The translations under genes and the position numbers were made by a program. Below the pieces are notes generated by a model that was not told the origin of the DNA, did no database searches, and saw only the letters and a list, made by a program, of their open reading frames with translations. From assembly GCA_009778255.1 (NCBI GenBank), contig WRKD01000117.1, positions 1-7,227 of the forward strand: a stretch of DNA of 7,227 nt, written 5' to 3'. Positions 1 to 6,892 of the stretch are shown here, piece by piece. This DNA is from Bacillota bacterium. Lineage in GTDB: Bacteria; Bacillota; Dehalobacteriia; UBA4068. Positions within the stretch are counted from its first letter, which is position 1. Every line of letters starts with the position of its first letter.

Positions 1-618
1 GATTCATATAGACAAACGGCTCATATAAGCGCCTATGCTTTAAATAGATTAGATCTACGCTCGGGAGATATCTGCGAAATGCTAGCAGACGCGGCATACG
101 ATTTTATTAGTCCAATGGAAGCTACAGATGGTTTGCTTTATTGTATTCGCAGGCCTAAACAAAACAAAAAAGGCAAATCTTTTTCACTCCTGGATATAGC
201 TTTAATACCGGTACGAATACTGAAAGCTATATTTAACTGGCTGAGCTTTTTTTCTTTAAAATACACAGGCGAAACACTTACCAAACGTAGTAGCGGGGTT
301 AATCCGGCAAAAAATCAGCAGAAAACTGAGGAAGAGATTTTTATTGAAGGCAATTTAATAAATGCTTCTAAAGCTTTGAAAGAAAATACTAACCAGGGAG
401 ATAAATATCCGGGAATTGCGCCAAGATCTTGGGAATTAGTGAGGTTAACAGAAAAAGGCCTTATTGAAACAGTTAAAAAAGGTGTATTGTCCTTTACTTT
501 TGACAAAGAGGGCAAGATCATTTATTCTAATGGTAAGTTCATTATCTGCTTAAACAACGATGGAAGTGAAGAAAAGCTTTGCCCTGCTCACCTTGCCACA
601 GGGTTAAGCCATATATAA
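1..618 (+). CDS. TolB-like beta-propeller protein, 3' part only
   Basis: The reading frame is open from the first base, so this is the C-terminal 205 codons of a longer gene. The in-frame ATG at 79 is probably not the start, because the propeller-like sequence continues through the codons before it. Two stretches look like beta-propeller blades of the TolB/PD40 kind: one near window residues 15-51 (LDLRSGDI, then YDFISP and DGLLYCIRRP) and one at the end (FDKEGKIIYSNGKFI, then NNDGSEEKL). Between them are a hydrophobic, possibly membrane-associated stretch (about residues 62-86), a polar loop, and a PGIAPRSWEL motif. I associate this pattern with uncharacterised propeller proteins of Bacilli and Clostridia. 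No catalytic residues are recognisable and the function is unknown. The next gene starts 46 bases downstream on the same strand, so the two may be co-transcribed. Confidence 0.65.
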   Translation, partial: DSYRQTAHISAYALNRLDLRSGDICEMLADAAYDFISPMEATDGLLYCIRRPKQNKKGKSFSLLDIALIPVRILKAIFNWLSFFSLKYTGETLTKRSSGVNPAKNQQKTEEEIFIEGNLINASKALKENTNQGDKYPGIAPRSWELVRLTEKGLIETVKKGVLSFTFDKEGKIIYSNGKFIICLNNDGSEEKLCPAHLATGLSHI

Positions 619-664
619 CGATGTTTTAGCTTTTCTTAAAACTAATTTTAAAGGAGATTTTATT

Positions 665-1015
665 ATGCGTAATTTTGCTTGGCGAGTGATCATTAATGGG
701 CTTGCACTCATCGCAGTAGCGACATTGTTAAAGGGTGTGCATACCGATGTGCTTAGCGCTTTTGTAGCCGCTTTGGTGCTAGGTGTGCTAAATGCAATTA
801 TCAGACCAATCTTGTTATTATTTTCTTTACCGCTAAACATTATTACTTTGGGTCTTTTTACCCTTGTGATCAATGGGTTTGTGTTATGGATGGTTACAGC
901 GGTTGTGAATGGTTTTGTGATTCACAGTTTTTGGATGGCAATTATAGCTGCTATTGTCCTTAGTATTATTAGTGCACTGTTATCTTGGCTGCTGGGTAAG
1001 GCGGATAAAAAATAA
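665..1015 (+). CDS. YvlD-like phage holin family membrane protein
   Basis: A 116-residue, very hydrophobic protein with about four predicted transmembrane helices (near residues 7-23, 29-52, 56-83 and 86-111) and a short basic tail (KADKK). The central NAIIRPILLLFSLPLNIITL stretch, followed by GLF, is the hallmark of the phage_holin_4_2/DUF360 family (PF04020), which includes Bacillus subtilis YvlD. Despite the family name, these chromosomal proteins are not shown to be lysis holins. In B. subtilis the relative lies in an envelope-stress locus, so a role at the cytoplasmic membrane is likely but undefined. The start is well supported: AAAGGAG lies about 8 bases before the ATG. There is no phage lysin or structural gene nearby, so this is not evidence for a prophage. 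Confidence 0.85.
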   Translation: MRNFAWRVIINGLALIAVATLLKGVHTDVLSAFVAALVLGVLNAIIRPILLLFSLPLNIITLGLFTLVINGFVLWMVTAVVNGFVIHSFWMAIIAAIVLSIISALLSWLLGKADKK

Positions 1016-1060
1016 GCTCTTAAAAAAAGAGAGATATACTACTTTGATCATGGGGTATAT

Positions 1061-2158
1061 ATGAAAAAGGTCTTATTATGGGCGGCGATAATTCAGCTGT
1101 TAGCTATTTTGATGGGGCCAGTCACTGCTTTTGCGGCGGAGGATGAACATGCTCCTATTGTAGTGATAGTTAACGGAGCAGTTTTATCTTTAGATACACC
1201 GCCCCTTATAGAAGCAGGACGCACCTTAATTCCACTGCGGGCTATTGCTGAAAGTCTGGGCGCTTCGGTGGATTGGGATTCGGCAACTAGAAAGGTCGGC
1301 ATAGCATTAAATGAAGATGAACTGGTTTTGATTATTGATAGCAAAAATGCTTTAGTTAACGATCATACTGTGCAAATGGATGTACCGGCGCGTATTGTGG
1401 AAAACCGCACTTTGGTGCCGGCTCGGTTCATTAGCGAGAGCTTTCATGCCGAAGTTGGCTGGGATGAAGTGACTAGGACCGTAACAATAATCACTTATGT
1501 GAATGAAGCTCCTTTTTCAGCAGCCCTTGTTCAATTGGAAGCAGCTGTGCTACAGGAATTGAATTTACGCCGGGAAAAATTATCTCGTGCTCCGCTTATA
1601 TGTATTGAAGAGCTGACTAATATGGCACGCAGCCAAGCTGCTGAATTAGCAAAAAATAAAACTTTTACCCATATATCGTCACGCTTTGGCGATACAACGG
1701 CAAGAGCCAGAGCCAGGGGAATACCGGTACATTTTGAATACTTAGCATATGGTTTGCCAGATGCCCTTGCCATAGCCGAATCTTTGTTGCGGGGAGAATA
1801 TGGCGCCCGCTTATTGGCTAAAGATGCGCTCTATTGCGGGCTTGGCTTTTATAAAGGCTCTACAGACGGCAATGCCGATATCTATGGGGTGGCGGAATTA
1901 ACGGAAGGCGCAGGTTTAATTTTGGGAACGCGCCCTCGTCGTTTAGAAATGACGGAAGTGACGCTAAAAGGTTATGCCGTACCGGGAGCGCCGCTAATTC
2001 TTTATATGTTAGATGATGAAAATAACTATACATCCCGCTCCACTTACAATTTGAATGTAGATAGTTCGGGGCGCTTCCAATTAAATTTACTGCTTCCCTC
2101 GAAAGGTCGTTATGCAGCAGTATTGGGAATGGATAGTGTGATCTTGATTATCAAATAG
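1061..2158 (+). CDS. Secreted copper-amine-oxidase-N and CAP domain protein
   Basis: A 365-residue exported protein. Residues 1-25 form a signal peptide (MKK, a hydrophobic core, then AFA before AEDEH). Residues about 33-145 match the copper amine oxidase N-terminal-like domain (PF07833): two half-repeats carry the signatures RTLIPLRAIAESLGASVDWD and RTLVPARFISESF then VGWD. In Bacillota this domain is common on surface and secreted proteins and does not by itself imply oxidase activity. Residues about 155-282 resemble a CAP/SCP domain (PF00188): LNLRREKL, then MARSQAAELAKNKTFTH with His204, and GLGFYKG. The second conserved His usually found near the GHR position appears to be absent (GEYGARLL). 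Residues 290-365 are beta-rich (GYAVPGAPLILYML, SGRFQLNLLL) and resemble an Ig-like or carbohydrate-binding tail. The ribosome binding site is weak (GGGGTATAT). It is likely extracellular or wall-associated; its substrate is unknown. Confidence 0.82.
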   Translation: MKKVLLWAAIIQLLAILMGPVTAFAAEDEHAPIVVIVNGAVLSLDTPPLIEAGRTLIPLRAIAESLGASVDWDSATRKVGIALNEDELVLIIDSKNALVNDHTVQMDVPARIVENRTLVPARFISESFHAEVGWDEVTRTVTIITYVNEAPFSAALVQLEAAVLQELNLRREKLSRAPLICIEELTNMARSQAAELAKNKTFTHISSRFGDTTARARARGIPVHFEYLAYGLPDALAIAESLLRGEYGARLLAKDALYCGLGFYKGSTDGNADIYGVAELTEGAGLILGTRPRRLEMTEVTLKGYAVPGAPLILYMLDDENNYTSRSTYNLNVDSSGRFQLNLLLPSKGRYAAVLGMDSVILIIK

Positions 2159-2159
2159 A

Positions 2160-2201
2160 TTTTAGCAGATGATTAGAGGTGCATTATACACGGTGCTAAA
2201 A
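2160..2201. repeat. Inverted repeat between convergent genes
   Basis: Perfect 8-base arms TTTTAGCA (2160-2167) and TGCTAAAA (2194-2201) lie in the 37-base gap between two convergent genes, overlapping the stop of the helicase gene. The loop is about 26 bases and contains a smaller GTG...CAC pairing. With an A-run on one side and T residues on the other it could serve as a weak bidirectional terminator, but no GC-rich stem or clean T-tract is present, so this is a tentative reading. Confidence 0.3.
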
Positions 2202-5200
2202 AAACAAACTGCCTTGATCGAAGCCGGGAGGCGCTTTGCGCCTTAGAATTTGTTCTGTAACAATAAATTCTTCTGGTAAATCTTTTATAAAGTGCGAGGG
2301 TTTGCCATAGGTTGACAGTATAAGTTCTTGCTCGGCTCTGGTCATGCCTACATAAAGCAGCCTTTTTTCTTCGTCTATATTGTCGGCAGTTTTTTGACCG
2401 GCATAAGGTAATAATCCCTCATTTAGCCCGGCTAAAAAGACCACGGGAAACTCTAAGCCTTTAGCAGCATGCAGAGTCATTAAAGACACCGCCTGCCTTT
2501 CCCGCTTAGTGTTGCTGCTACGCAGCACATCGGCTTCTCGTCCCAGGGCTAAAGCATGTAAAAAATCAGGTGTATCGTTATAAAGCACAGCAGCTTGGGC
2601 GAGCATTTCCAGGGGTAATGAAACTGCCTTAGCGCTATCTGCCATACCAGGATCATCTCGACCCATATCTGCCAGCCACTCTTTCAGCAAGGAGCTAGGT
2701 TTGATTTTATGTATTAATGGTTGGTATTTATTCCATAATTCTTCGAACCGTTGCTCCCCCATGTTTTGCCGGCAGCGATGACAGGCCAGTTGATCGGAAG
2801 GGTTGAGCAATAGCCGGAAAAAGGCCAGTGTATTGATTACTTGAATATCGAACAAGTATTCTTCGCGACCGGCTACCGTATAGGGTATGCCTTCTTTTTT
2901 AAAAAAGCTATCAAAGACGGCGGCTTGCCGGTTGATGCGGTATAATACAGCAATATCGGCAAAGCTGCGCAGCAAACTGCCATGTTCCTGCTTGCCACTT
3001 TCCAGCATATCTAAGCCGCCCACCATACGTTTTATCTCTTTAGTAATATATGAAGCCTCCATTGCCGCATCATCGGCTAGTAGTAGGCGCGCTTGGGCGC
3101 CTTTTTTTTCTTGTGCCGCTATTTGGGGGAAAGTATCTTCTTGTTGCCCAAAATAGGCCGCATTAGCGCAGCCGATAATCTGCGGTGTAGATCGGTAGTT
3201 TTTATGCAGTTTTACCAAGTTGGCTTCTGGATAATCTTGGTAGAACCAAGAGAAACATTCTGTTGCCGAACCGCGAAAGCTGTAAATGGATTGATGCGGA
3301 TCGCCGATAATGAAGATGCTGGAGCTCATGTTCCCCCATGATTTTAGTAAGTTGTATTGAAGTCGGTTTATATCTTGGAACTCATCTACCAGTAAATGGG
3401 TGAAGCATTTTTGCTTATCCTGCGCCAGTGTTAACGCTTTTAGCAAAATATCGTCATAATCCAGTACGCCGTAATCTGCCAGTTTTTTCTGGAATTCTTC
3501 AAATACCCCGCGGAATATATCTTCTTGATGGCTGCTAGATTTTATTCCATTTTTCAGTAAAGATATTTGGCGCAGAGTATCCCGGGGTGAAAGGCCTAAG
3601 CCGTGTGCAGACAAAATATCTGTTATCAGCAAGAGCGCGTCTGCCTCATTAAGCAAAGTGATGCACGTATTACCCGGCTTTGCCCTTAACAGGCGCAGGC
3701 AAATAGCGTGAAAAGTTCCTATATTAACAGCCCTGGCTGTTCTTTTATCTTGTAGCTCCTCTTCCAGGCGCTGTCGCATTTGCAGCGCCGCTTTATTGGT
3801 GAAGGTGACAGCTGTTATATGAGCGGGCTTAGCCCCGCCTTCCTTAAGCAAATGAACGATACGCGCAACCAGGGTACGGGTTTTGCCTGCTCCTGGTCCG
3901 GCGATAACAGAAACGACCGGTTGCACAGAATAAACCGCATCCTGTTGCTCCTTATTCAGGTTTAATGCCTTTACCATGCTGCTTGGTTCTGTTTTTTTGG
4001 CTTCGGCTGAGTTAGGGGTTTTTGCGGATTTTTTAGCTGTTTTATCTCTAGCGTGATCCTTACTTAATTTACCGTCTTCCATAAAGCCGCCGAATAAATG
4101 GGTTTGCCCTAAAATACGCTGACGCTCAATTTCATCCAGTAGAATAATTTTGCCAAAAACACCGTCATATCCGGGTAAAAGCCTCACTTCTTCTGCACGA
4201 AGCCGCCGTATCCCTTCTGCCACCAGAGGCCCCCCTGAGTTTTCGATGTCAGATAGTGAAGCTTGTCGCAGCACAAATAGCTCCGTACCCAGGTTACCCA
4301 AGAGCGCTTCATATATTTTTTGCCCTTTTTGACTGATAGAGGAAAAACCGGCAGCAGCGGATATCACCTCGGATAATGGCGCCAAACTCTCGAAGTTCTT
4401 AGCCGTTAAAGGCTTAAAACCTTCCGGGCGGTCTGCCAATTCTTCTACCCTATGTAATACTCCCAAAGTGATGCGTCCGCCGCATACCGGGCAAATTCCT
4501 CCATAGGCTTTGGTTTCGGCAGGCTTAAGGCATACCCCACAGTCGCGGTGCCCGTCGTAATGGTATTTGCCCTCTTCCGGGAAGAACTTTATATTACCAT
4601 GAAACCCTTCGTTACAACTTTTCCGCAAAGATTGCGCTATATGAGGATAAGAAAGCTCCGTAGAAAAAATATTGGCTTCGCGAGCCAGTTTTGCCGGGGA
4701 ATGGGCATCCGAATTAGATAATAAAGTGTATTTGTCTAAAGCAGAAAGTCGCCAATTCATGGGTGGGTTGGAAGAGAGACCCATTTCCAAGGTATGTATA
4801 TGCCCACTTAAGTCGCCAAAGCATTCCCTAAGATCATCGAAACCGGAATATGCGCCAAAGAGGGAAAAATGCGGGGTCCAGATATGAGCAGGAATGAAAA
4901 TAGCCTCTGCGCAGGCTTCCAAGGTTATTTCCAGCAGATCGCGGCTGGAAAGACCCAAAATAGGGCGGCCGTCGGAATGCAGGTTGCCAATAAGTTCCAA
5001 ACGCACCGAGAGCTTTTGTGCCGCTTCCAGGCTGGGCAGCAATATTACATTATGTACCTTGCGAACTTTACCGTCCTGCTTGTATATAGAAGATATCTCT
5101 CCAGATATAATAAATCTTGGCTCTATAGCCTTGGCTGGGAGTTGCCCAGGCAACTTGAATTCCTGAGCAAGTGAATACAAACCTTCCTCTGCCGGCAGGA

Positions 5201-5363
5201 GTTTTTCCTGTAATTCCTGCCGCCAGCCCGGATGGGTAAAATCCCCTGTGCCCAGTAAATGCAATCCTTTACGCGCCGCGGTGAGGCTTAATACTTCCGG
5301 GGAGCACTCCCGGCTGGTGGCGCGGGAATATTTAGAGTGGATATGAAAATCAGCAAAAAACAT
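2196..5363 (-). CDS. EndoQ-like PHP endonuclease fused to UvrD-type helicase
   Basis: A 1055-residue protein counted from ATG 5363. That start has AAAGGTG 6 bases upstream; an in-frame GTG at 5372 would add three residues but overlaps this site. Residues 1-425 match EndoQ (TIGR00375-type PHP nuclease, which in characterised members nicks 5' of deaminated bases and abasic sites). Likely metal ligands are H7, H9, D41, H44, E89, H104, H160, D219 and H221, and a CGVC/CPVC zinc site lies at C275, C278, C291 and C294. A Lys/Ala/Ser-rich linker (about 428-464) leads to a complete superfamily 1A helicase: Q motif (Q473), Walker A AGPGAGKT (488-495), TFTNKAA, GTFHAICLR, Walker B VDEFQD (659-664), GDPHQSIYSFRG, NYRST, TLHAAKGLEF (963-972) and LLYVGMTRAE. 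At about 590 residues the helicase is shorter than typical PcrA/UvrD (about 720), mainly in the 2B region. The protein ends in QGSLFF, a likely beta-clamp peptide. Predicted role: cytoplasmic repair combining nicking with unwinding. No frameshift or lost motif is visible. Confidence 0.92.
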   Translation of the reverse strand: MFFADFHIHSKYSRATSRECSPEVLSLTAARKGLHLLGTGDFTHPGWRQELQEKLLPAEEGLYSLAQEFKLPGQLPAKAIEPRFIISGEISSIYKQDGKVRKVHNVILLPSLEAAQKLSVRLELIGNLHSDGRPILGLSSRDLLEITLEACAEAIFIPAHIWTPHFSLFGAYSGFDDLRECFGDLSGHIHTLEMGLSSNPPMNWRLSALDKYTLLSNSDAHSPAKLAREANIFSTELSYPHIAQSLRKSCNEGFHGNIKFFPEEGKYHYDGHRDCGVCLKPAETKAYGGICPVCGGRITLGVLHRVEELADRPEGFKPLTAKNFESLAPLSEVISAAAGFSSISQKGQKIYEALLGNLGTELFVLRQASLSDIENSGGPLVAEGIRRLRAEEVRLLPGYDGVFGKIILLDEIERQRILGQTHLFGGFMEDGKLSKDHARDKTAKKSAKTPNSAEAKKTEPSSMVKALNLNKEQQDAVYSVQPVVSVIAGPGAGKTRTLVARIVHLLKEGGAKPAHITAVTFTNKAALQMRQRLEEELQDKRTARAVNIGTFHAICLRLLRAKPGNTCITLLNEADALLLITDILSAHGLGLSPRDTLRQISLLKNGIKSSSHQEDIFRGVFEEFQKKLADYGVLDYDDILLKALTLAQDKQKCFTHLLVDEFQDINRLQYNLLKSWGNMSSSIFIIGDPHQSIYSFRGSATECFSWFYQDYPEANLVKLHKNYRSTPQIIGCANAAYFGQQEDTFPQIAAQEKKGAQARLLLADDAAMEASYITKEIKRMVGGLDMLESGKQEHGSLLRSFADIAVLYRINRQAAVFDSFFKKEGIPYTVAGREEYLFDIQVINTLAFFRLLLNPSDQLACHRCRQNMGEQRFEELWNKYQPLIHKIKPSSLLKEWLADMGRDDPGMADSAKAVSLPLEMLAQAAVLYNDTPDFLHALALGREADVLRSSNTKRERQAVSLMTLHAAKGLEFPVVFLAGLNEGLLPYAGQKTADNIDEEKRLLYVGMTRAEQELILSTYGKPSHFIKDLPEEFIVTEQILRRKAPPGFDQGSLFF
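2199..2216 (-). other. C-terminal clamp-binding motif QGSLFF
   Basis: The last six residues of the fusion protein are QGSLFF, preceded by a flexible KAPPGFD segment. The sequence fits the bacterial beta-clamp consensus QL(S/D)LF with Gly at the second position, and sits at the extreme C-terminus, where such peptides are usually displayed. It suggests that the enzyme is loaded at replication or repair sites through the clamp. Confidence 0.5.
4092..4106 (-). other. Candidate clamp-binding motif QTHLF at domain junction
   Basis: Residues 420-424 of the fusion protein read QTHLF, just after the end of the nuclease region (ERQRILGQTHLFGGF) and before the low-complexity linker. This fits the relaxed bacterial sliding-clamp peptide pattern QxxLF. 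It may be the terminal clamp peptide that a free-standing EndoQ would carry, now buried at the fusion point. This is a short motif, so chance is a real alternative. Confidence 0.35.
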
Positions 5364-5385
5364 TATATTCACCTTTAAAAGCCAT
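5350..5385 (-). CDS. Possible 11-residue leader ORF overlapping helicase start
   Basis: An ATG at 5385 has a strong TAGGAG site 6 bases upstream (5392-5397) and opens an 11-codon frame, MAFKGEYNVFC, ending at TGA 5350-5352. It overlaps the first codons of the nuclease-helicase gene in another frame. The best Shine-Dalgarno site of this region therefore serves the small ORF, while the AAAGGTG for the big gene lies inside it. This arrangement fits translational coupling by reinitiation, but a chance ATG after a site remodelled by rearrangement is also possible. The peptide itself resembles nothing I know. Confidence 0.3.
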   Translation of the reverse strand: MAFKGEYNVFC

Positions 5386-5390
5386 AAAAA

Positions 5391-5477
5391 TCTCCTACAG
5401 ACAGCCTTATTGGGATATTAAAGGGCGTGGATGTCGGCAGTTTGGAAGATATCAAAAAGATGAGGCTTGGCATATGA
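5391..5477 (+). pseudogene. VapB-like antitoxin remnant, C-terminal end only
   Basis: A frame with no start codon of its own encodes about 28 residues ending DSLIGILKGVDVG, then SLEDIKKMRLGI, and stops at TGA 5475-5477. The SLxGxLKG then LEDIKxxRL pattern is typical of the toxin-binding C-terminus of antitoxins paired with PIN toxins. Its stop overlaps the ATG of the PIN remnant as ATGA, the usual coupled layout for such pairs. The N-terminal DNA-binding part is missing: an in-frame stop lies at 5385 and the sequence there belongs to the 5' region of the helicase gene. It therefore looks like a relic cut by rearrangement. The identification is by pattern only. Confidence 0.5.
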
Positions 5478-5530
5478 AAACAATTTTCATTGACACAAAT
5501 GTTGTTTTAGATGTTGTTGTGCCAGCCTTT
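5474..5530 (+). pseudogene. PIN-domain (VapC-like) toxin remnant, N-terminal end only
   Basis: The frame begins MKTIFIDTNVVLDVVV, the first beta strand and first acidic active-site residue (Asp7 in IDTN) of PIN-domain ribonucleases. After about 16 residues the resemblance stops, and the frame enters a palindromic interspersed repeat and then the antisense of the 3' end of the neighbouring gene. The frame stays open to 5842, but that extension is not PIN-like and is an artefact of overlap. A PIN toxin needs about 120-140 residues with three or four acidic residues, so this cannot be active. It marks a toxin-antitoxin locus destroyed on both sides. Confidence 0.6.
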
Positions 5531-5567
5531 CCTGGATTGCCACGAACCTTCGGCTCTCGCAATGACG
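5531..5567 (-). repeat. Palindromic interspersed repeat, copy 1
   Basis: Read on the - strand this begins CGTCATTGCG and ends GGCAATCC. The outer arms ATTGC/GCAAT enclose an inner hairpin around CCTTCGG (GA.CC TTC GG.TC). It belongs to a style of short palindromic repeat (CGTCATTGCGAG...GGCAATCC) that I recognise from many bacterial genomes. It lies exactly where the PIN toxin remnant loses similarity, so it or a linked rearrangement probably broke that gene. It also lies 47 bases beyond the stop codon of the DUF3798 gene, where its hairpin could affect the transcript end. Confidence 0.7.
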
Positions 5568-5614
5568 ATCAAATCAGCGGTATTAAATATATCTTTTGCA
5601 CCGTATCAACACCC

Positions 5615-6892
5615 CTAATACGTTATATAATCCTCGCTTACGAAAAACCAGTTGGGGCACTCACCCTCCGCCACATCAACATCAGTCTCATGACTGCCCA
5701 AGGTGCGGGCAAAACATGGCACGCCGGCGTAATCGGCCATGCACTGCTCCAGCAAAGCCACATCGACGCCTTCTTTTGGCGCTTCGCCATTGATCCACTT
5801 AATAGCGTATTCAGCGCCAGCGTATGTAGTGAGATAAGTTGAAGGTACCGGCCAGTTAGAAACACGTCCTAACATATTTTTTTCAGCCAGTTTATCGATA
5901 ATCTGATCCGTAACCAATGCGATAGTATCTTCAATACCAAACACGTAATATACATCATCCACAAGAGAAACCAAGCCTAATAAGCCATATGGAAAACCGT
6001 GAAAAGGAGAGGGGCAGCAGGGTTGCGGATAGATAGCTCCAGTATCCGTCACTGCTTTGATCAGTGATTCCTGTAGTCCGCAGTTGGTGGTAAAGAAAGC
6101 AGTATCTTGACCGTATTGCGCCACCAATTTCGGTATTTCTTCAAGCATAGCCTGCTGCGCTTCATCTCTACCGATATCGATCATATCTGGTACAATGTGC
6201 GAAACAAACTCTATACCCAACGATTCACAGTTTTCCCTCAACATTTCATGACGAGCAAAAATCAGTTGGTACGATAAATGACGAGGAAAAGAAAGATGCA
6301 CAAAGGTTTTAGCGCCCATTTTTTGCGCCTGCCTTGGCATAGTTTCGCCCATACTTATTTCATCCGCGTTTAATATTAAGTTGAACCTTTTGGCTATATC
6401 CGGGGGGTTTTCCACAGGCTGAATTGCCACCAAGAACATATCGTTGCGTATTTCTAAAAGTTTATCCACAGCAGCCATGGTATTCTGAACCGCTTGGTCG
6501 ATAACCAGTGCTTTGATATCGGGGTCTCTAGCTATCTGCTGAACTATCCTGATCATTTCCTCCCCTTCTTCAGGGAACTTGACCGGCCAACATTTATGGA
6601 TAATTTTATCTTCGCCATATTTTCTCACTATTTCCCGAGCAGAGAAGTATTCTTCGCCCGAACAACCAGTAATGTCATTAGTAATAATGGCTATTTTGCC
6701 GGGGAAAGGTTTTTCGAGTTCTATTGGCGTTGGAGGGTCTGCTTCAATAGGTGTGATTGTATCCTCCACAATTGATTCGACCGAATTCTCCGCGTCTTGC
6801 CCGGATGGAGGCTGGGGCAGGATAACGTAGGCTGTAAGCATAAGCAACAGAACTGCCAGGATGATGGTTGGATAAAGTATACGCTTTTTCAT
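5615..6892 (-). CDS. DUF3798 periplasmic-binding-like protein
   Basis: A 425-residue protein starting at ATG 6892, chosen because AAGGAGG lies 6 bases upstream; an in-frame ATG 30 bases earlier has no such site. Residues 5-27 are a hydrophobic signal or anchor segment with no lipobox cysteine, followed by a Pro/Glu/Asp-rich spacer (28-63). From about 64 the sequence matches the DUF3798 family (PF12683), which has a type 1 periplasmic-binding-protein-like alternating alpha/beta fold: GKIAIITN, DIKALVIDQAVQNTMAAVDK, FLVAIQPV, and GETMPRQAQKMGAKTFVHLS. Further conserved-looking stretches are FFTTNCGLQESLIKA, YPQPCCPSPFHGFPY and SNWPVPSTYLTTYAGAEYAI. Several cysteines (77, 101, 222, 271, 292, 293, 384, 393, 412) are unusual for an exported protein and could form disulfides or a binding site. 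It probably binds a small ligand outside the membrane; the ligand is unknown. No transporter genes are adjacent. The gene stands alone, convergent with the toxin remnant and divergent from the GIY-YIG gene. Confidence 0.8.
   Translation of the reverse strand: MKKRILYPTIILAVLLLMLTAYVILPQPPSGQDAENSVESIVEDTITPIEADPPTPIELEKPFPGKIAIITNDITGCSGEEYFSAREIVRKYGEDKIIHKCWPVKFPEEGEEMIRIVQQIARDPDIKALVIDQAVQNTMAAVDKLLEIRNDMFLVAIQPVENPPDIAKRFNLILNADEISMGETMPRQAQKMGAKTFVHLSFPRHLSYQLIFARHEMLRENCESLGIEFVSHIVPDMIDIGRDEAQQAMLEEIPKLVAQYGQDTAFFTTNCGLQESLIKAVTDTGAIYPQPCCPSPFHGFPYGLLGLVSLVDDVYYVFGIEDTIALVTDQIIDKLAEKNMLGRVSNWPVPSTYLTTYAGAEYAIKWINGEAPKEGVDVALLEQCMADYAGVPCFARTLGSHETDVDVAEGECPNWFFVSEDYITY

Noticed and set aside
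665..1015. Prophage signal from a holin-family protein
   Set aside because: The family is widespread as chromosomal membrane proteins and no other phage gene is present.
1016..1035. CTCTT...AAGAG inverted repeat after the YvlD-like gene as a terminator
   Set aside because: The stem is only five weak pairs with no T-tract; the next gene begins 45 bases on, on the same strand.
4672..5174. Open frames on the + strand inside the nuclease-helicase gene
   Set aside because: They lie wholly opposite well-conserved domains, show no family resemblance and no clear ribosome sites.
5531..5842. Continuation of the PIN-like frame as a 122-residue protein
   Set aside because: Beyond about residue 16 it translates the repeat and then the antisense of the DUF3798 gene; no PIN motifs follow.
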